64,000 nucleotides of DNA. It comes from an uncultured Caryophanales bacterium (GTDB lineage: Bacteria; Bacillota_I; Bacilli_A; RFN20; CAG-826). Position 1 is the first letter of the stretch. The number at the start of each line of letters is the position of its first letter. The stretch covers positions 81,718 through 145,717 of the forward strand of contig CAMOEI010000003.1 in assembly GCA_946612115.1 (NCBI GenBank), in the 5' to 3' direction. A program made the translations under genes and the position numbers. This document shows positions 55,806-64,000 of the stretch, one piece after another. The notes beneath the pieces are model-generated. The model was not told the DNA's origin. It worked only from the letters and a program-made list of their open reading frames with translations, and made no database searches.

Positions 55806-56700
55806 TCCAGAAGTTAAAAAAGCTTTAGAGGAAGGTCGTCCAGTTGTCGCTTTAGAAAGCACAATTATTTCACACGGCATGCCTTATCCAAAAAATGTTA
55901 AAACAGCTTTAGAAGTTGAAAATGTTATCAGATCTCATGGAGCGGTTCCTGCCACTATTGGAATTATCGATGGAGAACCAATTGTGGGAATGACTCCAGA
56001 AGAAATTGAAGAATTTGGAAAAAGAAAGGGTGTTTTAAAAGTTTCTAGAAGAGACTTACCGGTTGTTTACGCTAAAAAGTTATGGGGTGCAACTACAGTA
56101 GCCACTACGATGATTATCGCTAATCAAGCTGGTATAGAAGTATTTGTTACTGGCGGCATTGGTGGAGTTCATAGAGGAGCAACTGAAACTATGGATATCT
56201 CCGCAGATTTACAAGAACTCGCTAAGACTAATGTGACAGTGGTTTGCGCTGGAGCAAAAGCTATATTAGATTTACCACTTACTTTAGAATATTTAGAGAC
56301 AATGGGTGTACCTGTTTTAGGATATAAAACAAATGAATTACCAGCGTTTTATACGTCAAAAAGCGGCTTAAAAGTTGATTATCAAGTTGATAATGCCTCC
56401 GAAATGGCCAATATTATCAAAGCTAAAAGAGATAATAAATTACAAGGTGGAATTCTTTTAACTAACCCAATTCCACATGAATATGAAATGGATCCAAAAG
56501 TGATTAATGAAGCGATTGAAACCGCTCTTAAGAAGATGGAAAAAGAAGGAGTCAAAGGAAAAGAATGCACTCCATATTTATTAAAGACCATCGTTGAACT
56601 CACTGGTGGAGATTCATTAGAAAGTAATATCAAATTAGTTTTAAATAATGCGGCGGTCGGAAGTGAAGTCGCTAAAGAATACGCAAAATTAAGAAAGTAA
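55795..56700 (+). CDS. psuG: Pseudouridine-5'-phosphate glycosidase
   Basis: RPVVALESTIISHGMPYPKN, VFVTGGIGGVHRGATETMDISADLQELAKT, GGILLTNPIPHEYEM. Confidence 0.95.
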   Translation: MKINPEVKKALEEGRPVVALESTIISHGMPYPKNVKTALEVENVIRSHGAVPATIGIIDGEPIVGMTPEEIEEFGKRKGVLKVSRRDLPVVYAKKLWGATTVATTMIIANQAGIEVFVTGGIGGVHRGATETMDISADLQELAKTNVTVVCAGAKAILDLPLTLEYLETMGVPVLGYKTNELPAFYTSKSGLKVDYQVDNASEMANIIKAKRDNKLQGGILLTNPIPHEYEMDPKVINEAIETALKKMEKEGVKGKECTPYLLKTIVELTGGDSLESNIKLVLNNAAVGSEVAKEYAKLRK

Positions 56701-56707
56701 AAGTTTT

Positions 56708-57268
56708 ATGAAAACCCAACACGCTTTAACTGTTGCTTTAAAAGAAATGATGGCCTCTCAACCACTTAATACCATCTCTGTTTTAGAATTGGCAACAAAG
56801 TGTGGGATTTCTCGTAAAACGTTTTATTATCACTATCACGATATCTACGATTTATTAACTCAATTATTTTTAGAAGAAAAAGTTCCTAACTCCGCTAATG
56901 CTGAAAACTTTAACGATTTAGTCGTATGTGTTTTTAAGTATTACAAGGAAAATGAAAAGTTTATCGATGCAACACTTAATAGTGCAGGTAAAGAATTATT
57001 CTCTGAATTTATTTATAACATCTTCTATTCAGGAGCGATGAAGTTTATCAATCGATTAGATGTTGATCGTGTTTTATCTTTAAACACTAAAAAAGCGATT
57101 GCAAGATTTTATGCTTACGGATATAGCAGCAGTGAAGTTTATTACTTAAGCACATATAAACACAAATCCCTTGAGGGATTAGTGAATACATATATGTTCT
57201 TAGATAAGAAAGCCTTCAACCTCAGTGTTTCTAATGCGATAAGGATGGCGAAAAAAGACAATGAATAA
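56708..57268 (+). CDS. TetR/AcrR-family regulator
   Basis: VLELATKCGISRKTFYYHYHDIYDLLTQLF. Confidence 0.88.
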   Translation: MKTQHALTVALKEMMASQPLNTISVLELATKCGISRKTFYYHYHDIYDLLTQLFLEEKVPNSANAENFNDLVVCVFKYYKENEKFIDATLNSAGKELFSEFIYNIFYSGAMKFINRLDVDRVLSLNTKKAIARFYAYGYSSSEVYYLSTYKHKSLEGLVNTYMFLDKKAFNLSVSNAIRMAKKDNE

Positions 57269-58439
57269 CTCATTTTATTTCGAATCAAAAACTGAACTAT
57301 ATTTTGGAAGCGATTACCTTCAGGAAGTTGGGAAAATTTTAAAGTCTAAATCCGCGAAGAAGGTTCTTATTGTTATCGGGATGAATTCAGTTATCAAAAG
57401 TGGTTTATTAGATAGAGTCATTAAATCTTTAGCCTCTGAAGGAATTGAATTTGAAATCTTAAAAGGTATTAGAGCCAATCCAACTTTTGAAAAAGTTAAT
57501 GAAGGATTAGAGATTGTTAATAAAAATCAAATTGATTATCTTCTCCCTATTGGTGGAGGTAGTGTTATCGACACCGCTAAATGTATTGCGGTCAATTATT
57601 ATTACCCAGGTGATATTAAAGACATCAATTATCACTTAGCTAAACCAACTAAAGCATTACCAATTGGAGTTATCTTAACTATCTCAGCAGCGGGAAGCGA
57701 ACTATCAAATTCTTGTGTTATTCAAGATGATGAAGATAAGACAAAATCAGGTTTCAATAGTGATTTAGTTAGACCTCAATTTGTCATTGAAGATCCTAGT
57801 TTAACTTTCTCAGTTAATAAAGAACAAACTGCTTATGGAATCGTCGATATTATGATGCATTCTTTGGAGAGATATTTCTCACCAAGTGAAGAAAATGAAC
57901 TCGCTGATGATTTCGCTCTAGCAGTCATAAAAAATGTAAAAGAAGCGGGAATTGTCGCGTATTTTGAACCAAATGACTACAAATCGCGTGCAAAATTGAT
58001 GTTAGATAGTTCGTTATCTCATAACGGATTAACTAGTATTGGCAAGAACTATTCAATGCCTGTTCATCAATTAGAACACGCCTTAAGCGGAACGTTTCCT
58101 AACATCGCTCATGGACTAGGATTAGCGATACTTTTCCCCTCCTGGGCTAAGTACTATAAAAAGTATGATGTTTCTAAATTTGCTAGATTAGGAAAAGTGG
58201 TATTTGATGTTAAAGATGATAATGAAGAAATAGCCGCAACAAAGGCAATTGAAGAATTACAAAAATATTTTGATAAATTAAATCTTCCTCGAACTTTAAA
58301 AGAAGTTGGAGTTAAAAAAGAAGATATCAATAAATTAGTGGAAATAGTATCCAGAAAGGGAACAAGAGTTATCAAACATCCTTATGAAGATATGGATGAA
58401 AAAGTGATGAGAGAAATCTTTACTTCTTGTTTAGGTTAA
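57261..58439 (+). CDS. Iron-containing alcohol dehydrogenase
   Basis: YFGSDYLQEVG, LPIGGGSVIDTAKCIAV, ISAAGSELSNSCVI, HQLEHALSGTFPNIAHGLGLAILFPSWAKYY. Confidence 0.94.
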   Translation: MNNSFYFESKTELYFGSDYLQEVGKILKSKSAKKVLIVIGMNSVIKSGLLDRVIKSLASEGIEFEILKGIRANPTFEKVNEGLEIVNKNQIDYLLPIGGGSVIDTAKCIAVNYYYPGDIKDINYHLAKPTKALPIGVILTISAAGSELSNSCVIQDDEDKTKSGFNSDLVRPQFVIEDPSLTFSVNKEQTAYGIVDIMMHSLERYFSPSEENELADDFALAVIKNVKEAGIVAYFEPNDYKSRAKLMLDSSLSHNGLTSIGKNYSMPVHQLEHALSGTFPNIAHGLGLAILFPSWAKYYKKYDVSKFARLGKVVFDVKDDNEEIAATKAIEELQKYFDKLNLPRTLKEVGVKKEDINKLVEIVSRKGTRVIKHPYEDMDEKVMREIFTSCLG

Positions 58440-58443
58440 GAAT

Positions 58444-59592
58444 ATGAAAAAAGAAACGATTTTTGAATTATTAGTCTATTTAGTGATTTTTGGTATCGCT
58501 ATTGTATATGGATTAACAGTGTTACAAGTTCACTTCTCTAGTGGAGAAAGTGCTCTTGGGTCTGTTTTATTCTACGCTTTATTTATTATCGCTAGTGTTG
58601 TCGCCGGAGTACTCGCCGGAGCGTTATTAACTGAATTTGGTCATATCTTAGGCGCTAAAGTTGGAGGATACACCATCTTCTCAGTTAATATTCTTTATTT
58701 CACTTTCTATAAGGAAAAAGGAAAATCAAAATTTAAATTTTCTAATTTCGATGGAGTTACTGGAGAAACTAAAATCGTTCCAAATTTAGAAAAGAGGCCT
58801 AATCCAAATCCAATTCCATATTTATTATATGGAACAGTCTTTTTAGCAGCCTGGTTTGCGGGATGTTTAGTTATTTTCTATACCTATAGAGGTAACGCTG
58901 GATTTGATAGTGATCTTGCCTATTTCTTCTTAACTATGGGAGTGGTCGCTGGAGTCTTACTATTATATAACTTAGTCCCATTTAAATTAGAAACTGAAAC
59001 GGACGGCCATAAATTAACTAAATGTAGTAAGAAAGAAGACCGCGCTGCGTATAATCAATTTTTACTCGTTCAACATAAAGTTGAAAACGGAGATGAACAA
59101 GTTGAAGTAGAAGTGATGAAAGAAGAAACTAAATTCACTGCTGAACTTAACATGAATAAAGTCTATGAACTATTAGATAAAAAAGAATATGAAGAAGCTC
59201 AGAAACTTTTAGACTTAGTGTTTGAAAATGAAAAAGATGTTTCTAAAAAAGCTCTTCAACAAGCCCTTATCCAAAAGATTTATATCAACATAATGACTAT
59301 GTCATTAGAAGAAGCTAGTGAGTATTATGAAAAAGAAGTTCCTCTTTCAGTTAGAAGAGATATCGCTAACGATAACTCTTTACCTGCAATTAGAACTTAT
59401 ATCTTAATGGCGGGATTATTAGACCGCGCTAAAAACGAATGTTTAATCGCTATTGGAAAAGCGGAAAAAGCATATAAAAATACACCAACTAACAGAAAGC
59501 ATTCTGAATTGGTGCTTTATAATGATGCGATTGATTTAGTGAATAAGAATCACCCAAAATGGGAATTCGAAAAATATAAATTAACTGAGTAA
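58444..59592 (+). CDS. Hypothetical membrane protein, M50-like membrane topology possible
   Basis: N-terminal TM helices with LLTEFGHILGAKVGGYTIFSVNI (HExxH-like region degenerate); C-terminal helical repeat-like domain. Confidence 0.6.
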   Translation: MKKETIFELLVYLVIFGIAIVYGLTVLQVHFSSGESALGSVLFYALFIIASVVAGVLAGALLTEFGHILGAKVGGYTIFSVNILYFTFYKEKGKSKFKFSNFDGVTGETKIVPNLEKRPNPNPIPYLLYGTVFLAAWFAGCLVIFYTYRGNAGFDSDLAYFFLTMGVVAGVLLLYNLVPFKLETETDGHKLTKCSKKEDRAAYNQFLLVQHKVENGDEQVEVEVMKEETKFTAELNMNKVYELLDKKEYEEAQKLLDLVFENEKDVSKKALQQALIQKIYINIMTMSLEEASEYYEKEVPLSVRRDIANDNSLPAIRTYILMAGLLDRAKNECLIAIGKAEKAYKNTPTNRKHSELVLYNDAIDLVNKNHPKWEFEKYKLTE

Positions 59593-59593
59593 T

Positions 59594-61018
59594 TTAAATT
59601 CCTAATATTGGACCAACGATTTGAGTCCATAGTAAGAAATATGTAATTAAGCTAACGATGTCTACCATCGTTGTAGTAATTGGACCACACATAACTGCTG
59701 GGTCTAGTTTTACTAATTTAGCTAAAAATGGAAGAGAACAACCAACCATTCTAGAAATTAACATGGTGACAAATAATGTCCCTCCAACTAATCCAGCGAT
59801 CATACATAAGTGTCCCCAATAATTTCCGCCTAAGCTTCTAACTGAATCGGTATTAACAATACCGACAGACATTTCGAACATTAACCATCCAAAGGCAAAC
59901 ACTCCAACGATTGCTCCGATAATAGAAGCAACACGTAATTCTTTGAATAATACTTTTCCGTAGTCTTTTCCGCTGAATTCATCTAGGGATAATGATCTAA
60001 CAATCATTGTAGTGGTTTGTCCGCCAGAATTACCCCCAGCGTCCATAATAAGTGGAGTAAAGACCGCTAAGATGGCAAATTTGGTAATTTCAGCTTCAAA
60101 CGATGATAAAATCATCGTAGAGAAGACTTGTAAGACCATTAAGACTAAAATCCAAGGGAAACATTTTAAAACTAATTTGAAAATTGGAGTCTTTAAGTAT
60201 GGTTCCTCCATGTCAGTAATAGCCGCCATGTGAGCGATATCTTCACTGGCTTCTTGTTCCATAATATCGATGACATCGTCAACGGTAATGATACCGACAA
60301 TTTTATTTTCACTATTAACGACCGCCATAGCGGTTAAGTCATAACGTTTGAACATTTTAGCGACATCTTCTTGGTCATCGTTGACATTACAACAGACAAA
60401 GTCTTTGTTCATGATTTCGTTTAATACTTCGTCGTCTTTAGAGAAGATTAAATCATCTAAGTCAACAGTACCAATTAATGTTCTTTTGTTATCTCTAACA
60501 AAGATAGTGTAGACAGTTTCAGCATCTTTACCTTTTTCTCTAATGGTGTTGATCGCTTCTTTAACTGTGACATTATCTTTCATTTCGATGTATTCAGTAG
60601 TCATTACTGAACCAGCGGTGTTTTCTTTATAGTTTAGTAAGCGGTTAACGTCTCCTCTTATGTCCTTTGGACATGTCTTTAAAACTCTACTAACAATGTT
60701 AGCAGGCATTTCTTGAAGGGTATCAACGATATCGTCAGCGTAGGATTCGTTTAAAAGATCAACAAGTTCCTTATCAGAGAAGGCTGAAATGATTAATTCT
60801 TGTTGATCACTAGTGAGTTCTGCAAAAAATTCTGCAGTATATTCACTTTCAACCACTTTAAAAATATAGAGTAGTGATTTGACATCATCTACATCTTCGA
60901 TTGCTTCAGCGATATCGATGTTTGGAATTGTTTCAAAGATTTCTTTTAATTCCGCAGCATTACGATTTTTAATTGCTGAAAGGATCCATTGTTTTAAGAC
61001 GCTTTTGTTATCTTCCAT
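59594..61018 (-). CDS. mgtE: Magnesium transporter MgtE
   Basis: MgtE-N, CBS domains (AGSVMTTEYIEMKDNVTVKEAI), TM region with MDAGGNSGGQTTTMIVRSL. Likely start 61018 (MEDNKSV). Confidence 0.95.
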   Translation of the reverse strand: MEDNKSVLKQWILSAIKNRNAAELKEIFETIPNIDIAEAIEDVDDVKSLLYIFKVVESEYTAEFFAELTSDQQELIISAFSDKELVDLLNESYADDIVDTLQEMPANIVSRVLKTCPKDIRGDVNRLLNYKENTAGSVMTTEYIEMKDNVTVKEAINTIREKGKDAETVYTIFVRDNKRTLIGTVDLDDLIFSKDDEVLNEIMNKDFVCCNVNDDQEDVAKMFKRYDLTAMAVVNSENKIVGIITVDDVIDIMEQEASEDIAHMAAITDMEEPYLKTPIFKLVLKCFPWILVLMVLQVFSTMILSSFEAEITKFAILAVFTPLIMDAGGNSGGQTTTMIVRSLSLDEFSGKDYGKVLFKELRVASIIGAIVGVFAFGWLMFEMSVGIVNTDSVRSLGGNYWGHLCMIAGLVGGTLFVTMLISRMVGCSLPFLAKLVKLDPAVMCGPITTTMVDIVSLITYFLLWTQIVGPILGI

Positions 61019-61041
61019 ACTCGCGTTAATTATAAACAAAA

Positions 61042-61084
61042 AATAGCGAATTAATAAACAATAAAGTTTATTTTCTCCGCTATT
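61042..61084 (-). terminator. Nested inverted-repeat hairpin between pmbA stop and mgtE start
   Basis: AATAGCG...CGCTATT enclosing AATAAAC-AATAAA-GTTTATT, followed on the minus strand by TTTT. Confidence 0.65.
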
Positions 61085-61099
61085 AATTTTTTAAGTTAA

Positions 61100-62419
61100 T
61101 TATTTTCCTGAGACATTAAGTTTCTTAATGACCACTGATGGACATCTGGAACCAAAGAAGTCTTCACTATCATTACCTACGGTAATAATTGAATTGAATA
61201 AATCCTTTAAGTTACCAGAAACTGTGATGATATCTAAGCCTCTATCTCTTTTGCCGTTCTTAATTAAGAAGCCGGTAGATTGTAATGAGAAATCTCCGTT
61301 TCGAGGATTTAATCCAGCGTGCATTCCTTGTACATCGGTGATATAAACGCCTTCACCAACTTCTTCAAATAATTCATCTTTGCTCTTTTTACCTGGTTTC
61401 ATCATTAAGAACCAAGTAGAGGTGTAAACTTTAGAACCTCCTACTGCACCATTACCAGTGGATTCAACTCCATCTTTAGCAGCGGTGGTTAAGTTATATA
61501 AGTATGTTTGAAGAACTCCGTTTTTGATGATTGATCTATTTTCAGTTGCAACACCTTCATCATCAAACGATCTCGCAAAGACTGTTTTTTCTAATGGACG
61601 ATCTTCAATGGTGACTTTATTAGAGGCAACTTTTTGACCTAATTTCCCAATGAATAAGGAAGATTTCTTTTGAACTTCTTCAGCGACTGCGCTTGAAACA
61701 TACGCTTTCATAAATGTGTTAACAACATCTGGAGACAATACTGCTTTGTAGGTTGATGTCTCACAAGCCTCTCCACCTAATTGATCAACTGTATTAGTGA
61801 CAATCTTTTTGGCTAATGCATCAACATCAAATTTTGCAAAGTCGTTCCCAAAATACGAATCTCCACCTGTTTTAACTTGCTCTCCTTCTTTAGCAACAGC
61901 GCCGCCAAAGTAATAGAAGAAATTATTCTTTTGAGAAAGTTTTAATCCGTGTGAATTCATAATCACAGAACTTGCGCTGTCTTCACCAAATTGAACTGTT
62001 TGAACTTCAATGATTCTTTTATCACCGGTTCTAATTTTGTCTTCTAATTCATGTAATTTTTTTAACTTTTCTTCAACAGGAATTTTTGGTAAATCTCGGT
62101 TAAAAGTATTAATTCTCTTGTATTTTTTGCTTCCTTTGAAGATAAATACAGGATCATCATTTTCAATTACTGAAGCATTTTCAACGATCTTTTTAACAAA
62201 GAATGGAACAAGGGCGTTTGAGTAAACATCAGATATAACTGAACCCATTTTTCCTTTATAGATACCTCTTAACATATAAGACGCATCGTTAGCGTTATTG
62301 TATGAATCGATTTCTCCGTGGAACAAAGAAATACTTAATGAAGAAGATGTTGTATATGAGAGTTCTGCTTCTTCAATACCAGCTTCTTTTGCTAGTTCAA
62401 AAAACTTTTTGTAGTTCAT
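61100..62419 (-). CDS. pmbA: PmbA/TldE-family protein (metallopeptidase partner)
   Basis: TGNGAVGGSKVYTSTWFLMMKPG, GVYITDVQGMHAGLNPRNGDFSLQSTGFLIKNG. Confidence 0.92.
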   Translation of the reverse strand: MNYKKFFELAKEAGIEEAELSYTTSSSLSISLFHGEIDSYNNANDASYMLRGIYKGKMGSVISDVYSNALVPFFVKKIVENASVIENDDPVFIFKGSKKYKRINTFNRDLPKIPVEEKLKKLHELEDKIRTGDKRIIEVQTVQFGEDSASSVIMNSHGLKLSQKNNFFYYFGGAVAKEGEQVKTGGDSYFGNDFAKFDVDALAKKIVTNTVDQLGGEACETSTYKAVLSPDVVNTFMKAYVSSAVAEEVQKKSSLFIGKLGQKVASNKVTIEDRPLEKTVFARSFDDEGVATENRSIIKNGVLQTYLYNLTTAAKDGVESTGNGAVGGSKVYTSTWFLMMKPGKKSKDELFEEVGEGVYITDVQGMHAGLNPRNGDFSLQSTGFLIKNGKRDRGLDIITVSGNLKDLFNSIITVGNDSEDFFGSRCPSVVIKKLNVSGK

Positions 62420-63819
62420 TATTTAAGCTCGCCTCCTCTTCCTCCAACAAGGACTTCTGAAATTCTTAATGTAGGTTGTCCAACATTGGTGCGGATACTG
62501 CCACTTGCAGCGCCACACATACCTTGTGCTAAAGCAAGATCATTACCAACCATATCAATCTTTTTAAGGATTTCTTCACCCTTACCGATTAACATCGCAC
62601 CTTTAACTGGTTCACAAACTTTGCCATCCCTAATGATGTAAGCTTCTGAACAACCAAAGTTAAATTCTCCTGAGGCAGGATCAACTTGTCCCCCTAAGAA
62701 AGAAACTGCGTATAAACCTAATTTAGTGGCTTTGATAATTTCTTCAGGAGTGGATTTTCCGTTAGCGATATATGTATTGCTCATTCTACTTGTTGGGCAG
62801 AATTTATAACTTTCTCTACGGCAGGAACCATTTCCTTCTCTTCCCATTCTTCTTCCGTTAAAGTCATCAATCATAAAGTTGACTAGTTTACCATCTTTGA
62901 TGAGAACTCTTTTTGTTCCTGGGTTTCCTTCATCATCAATATCAATTGATCCCCAACCATTTTCTATGGTGGAATCATCTAAAGCAGTGACTAGTGGAGA
63001 AGCAATTAATTCTCCTTCTTTATCTGAGAAGACACTTAATCCTCTACTAACAGCGCTGGCTTCAAGTGGATGTCCACATGCTTCGTGGAATAATACTCCA
63101 CCCCAGCCATTTCCAATAACAACTGGCATTTTGCCGCTTGGGCATTCATCAGCAGTAAGCATTAATAATGCTTTTCTAACTGCTTCTTGAGCAGATTTTC
63201 TTGGAGAAACCACTCTTTTGAAATAGGAAATATCATCTTGACATCCTGGACCTTCAAATCCAGTTTCCATGCCGTGTTCATCAGCAGCGACAACTTGGAA
63301 GGCCAGACGAGCAAATTCTGTATCGCGCTTGAACCATTTTCCTTTTGAATTAAAAATGGCGACAAATCTATGAGTGTTACCAAAACTTCCAATATATCTG
63401 ACGATTCTAGGATCGTGATATTCTTCAATAGCGTCGACTCCTTCTTTTACAAGAGCGATTTTTTCACTTAATGGGACATCATCATAACTTCTTGAGATTT
63501 TGTTACGATTTTTTCCTTTGATGAAATCTAATTTTGTAACGGTGAGAATTCTTTCACCGGTAAAGGATTTATTTAAAGAATTCGCCAAAGCGAGTAAACC
63601 TTTTCTAGTTAAATCACTAGTAAAGCCGTACACACTTCGGTTCTCTTTTAAAATTCTTAGTCCTGCTCCAGAGGCAATTTTTTCTGTGCTACTAGAAACT
63701 TTCCCATTTTCAATCATCACACCTTCTGAGGTTGTGTTTTCATAGAAGATTTCTGCGTAGTCTCCTCCGGTAGAGAGCATTTCGTTTAATACTTCAATGG
63801 CTAGTTTTTTACTAATCAT
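62419..63819 (-). CDS. tldD: TldD-family metallopeptidase
   Basis: GGVLFHEACGHPLEASAVSRG (HExxxH), DDEGNPGTKRVLIKDGKLVNFMIDDFNGRRMG, MSNTYIANGK. Confidence 0.95.
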   Translation of the reverse strand: MISKKLAIEVLNEMLSTGGDYAEIFYENTTSEGVMIENGKVSSSTEKIASGAGLRILKENRSVYGFTSDLTRKGLLALANSLNKSFTGERILTVTKLDFIKGKNRNKISRSYDDVPLSEKIALVKEGVDAIEEYHDPRIVRYIGSFGNTHRFVAIFNSKGKWFKRDTEFARLAFQVVAADEHGMETGFEGPGCQDDISYFKRVVSPRKSAQEAVRKALLMLTADECPSGKMPVVIGNGWGGVLFHEACGHPLEASAVSRGLSVFSDKEGELIASPLVTALDDSTIENGWGSIDIDDEGNPGTKRVLIKDGKLVNFMIDDFNGRRMGREGNGSCRRESYKFCPTSRMSNTYIANGKSTPEEIIKATKLGLYAVSFLGGQVDPASGEFNFGCSEAYIIRDGKVCEPVKGAMLIGKGEEILKKIDMVGNDLALAQGMCGAASGSIRTNVGQPTLRISEVLVGGRGGELK

Positions 63820-63873
63820 TTTTCTACCTCCTTCGATGAGAATAAATAATACAATATTTATCCAAAATTTTAA

Positions 63874-63899
63874 ATCAATATGCTTCTACCCATATTGAT
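63874..63899. repeat. Inverted repeat ATCAATATG-N8-CATATTGAT upstream of tldD
   Basis: 9-bp perfect arms. Confidence 0.55.
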
Positions 63900-64000
63900 A
63901 AATAGAATTCAAAAAGAAACTAGAAGAAGTTAAAATTAAAGATAGCGAGGTAATTAACTATTAGAAATCAAGAAAAATATTAATTTGTATAACGAAAACA

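Overview
This looks like a contiguous chromosomal segment of a low-GC Firmicutes/Mollicutes-like bacterium that uses standard stop codons: rnpA and the DUF3990-like gene both end in TGA. It spans the replication origin. rpmH-rnpA-yidC-jag-mnmE lie on the minus strand to the left of an oriC region with clustered DnaA boxes. dnaA-dnaN-yaaA-recF-gyrB-gyrA-serS lie on the plus strand to the right. The other housekeeping content includes ppdK, an M18 aminopeptidase, an FGGY kinase, two ABC exporter halves, ispE/rsmA/rnmV/tatD, a truncated GlmU-like protein, carbonic anhydrase, superoxide reductase, tadA, SRP RNA, two tRNAs (Met-CAT, Ala-TGC), a P-type ATPase, psuG, Fe-ADH, mgtE and tldD/pmbA. The accessory loci of most interest are: (1) two tandem, independently promoted, structured ncRNAs of a class I do not recognise (11.6-12.04 kb, minus strand), next to a MuF-C/PBECR-like ORF that appears to start with ATA after a perfect Shine-Dalgarno; (2) a compact cassette (44.9-50.8 kb) of small wHTH - InlB-repeat/LRR surface lipoprotein - FRG-domain protein - membrane-anchored double-XRE regulator with Cys/His-rich external repeats - second copy of the small wHTH; (3) a DUF3990 (ART-like)/HTH toxin-antitoxin-like pair with a perfect 14-bp palindrome at its promoter; (4) a ~70-nt standalone sRNA candidate at 51.84-51.91 kb converging on an orphan PemK/MazF-like gene. 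All family assignments come from motif recognition by eye; no searches were run.
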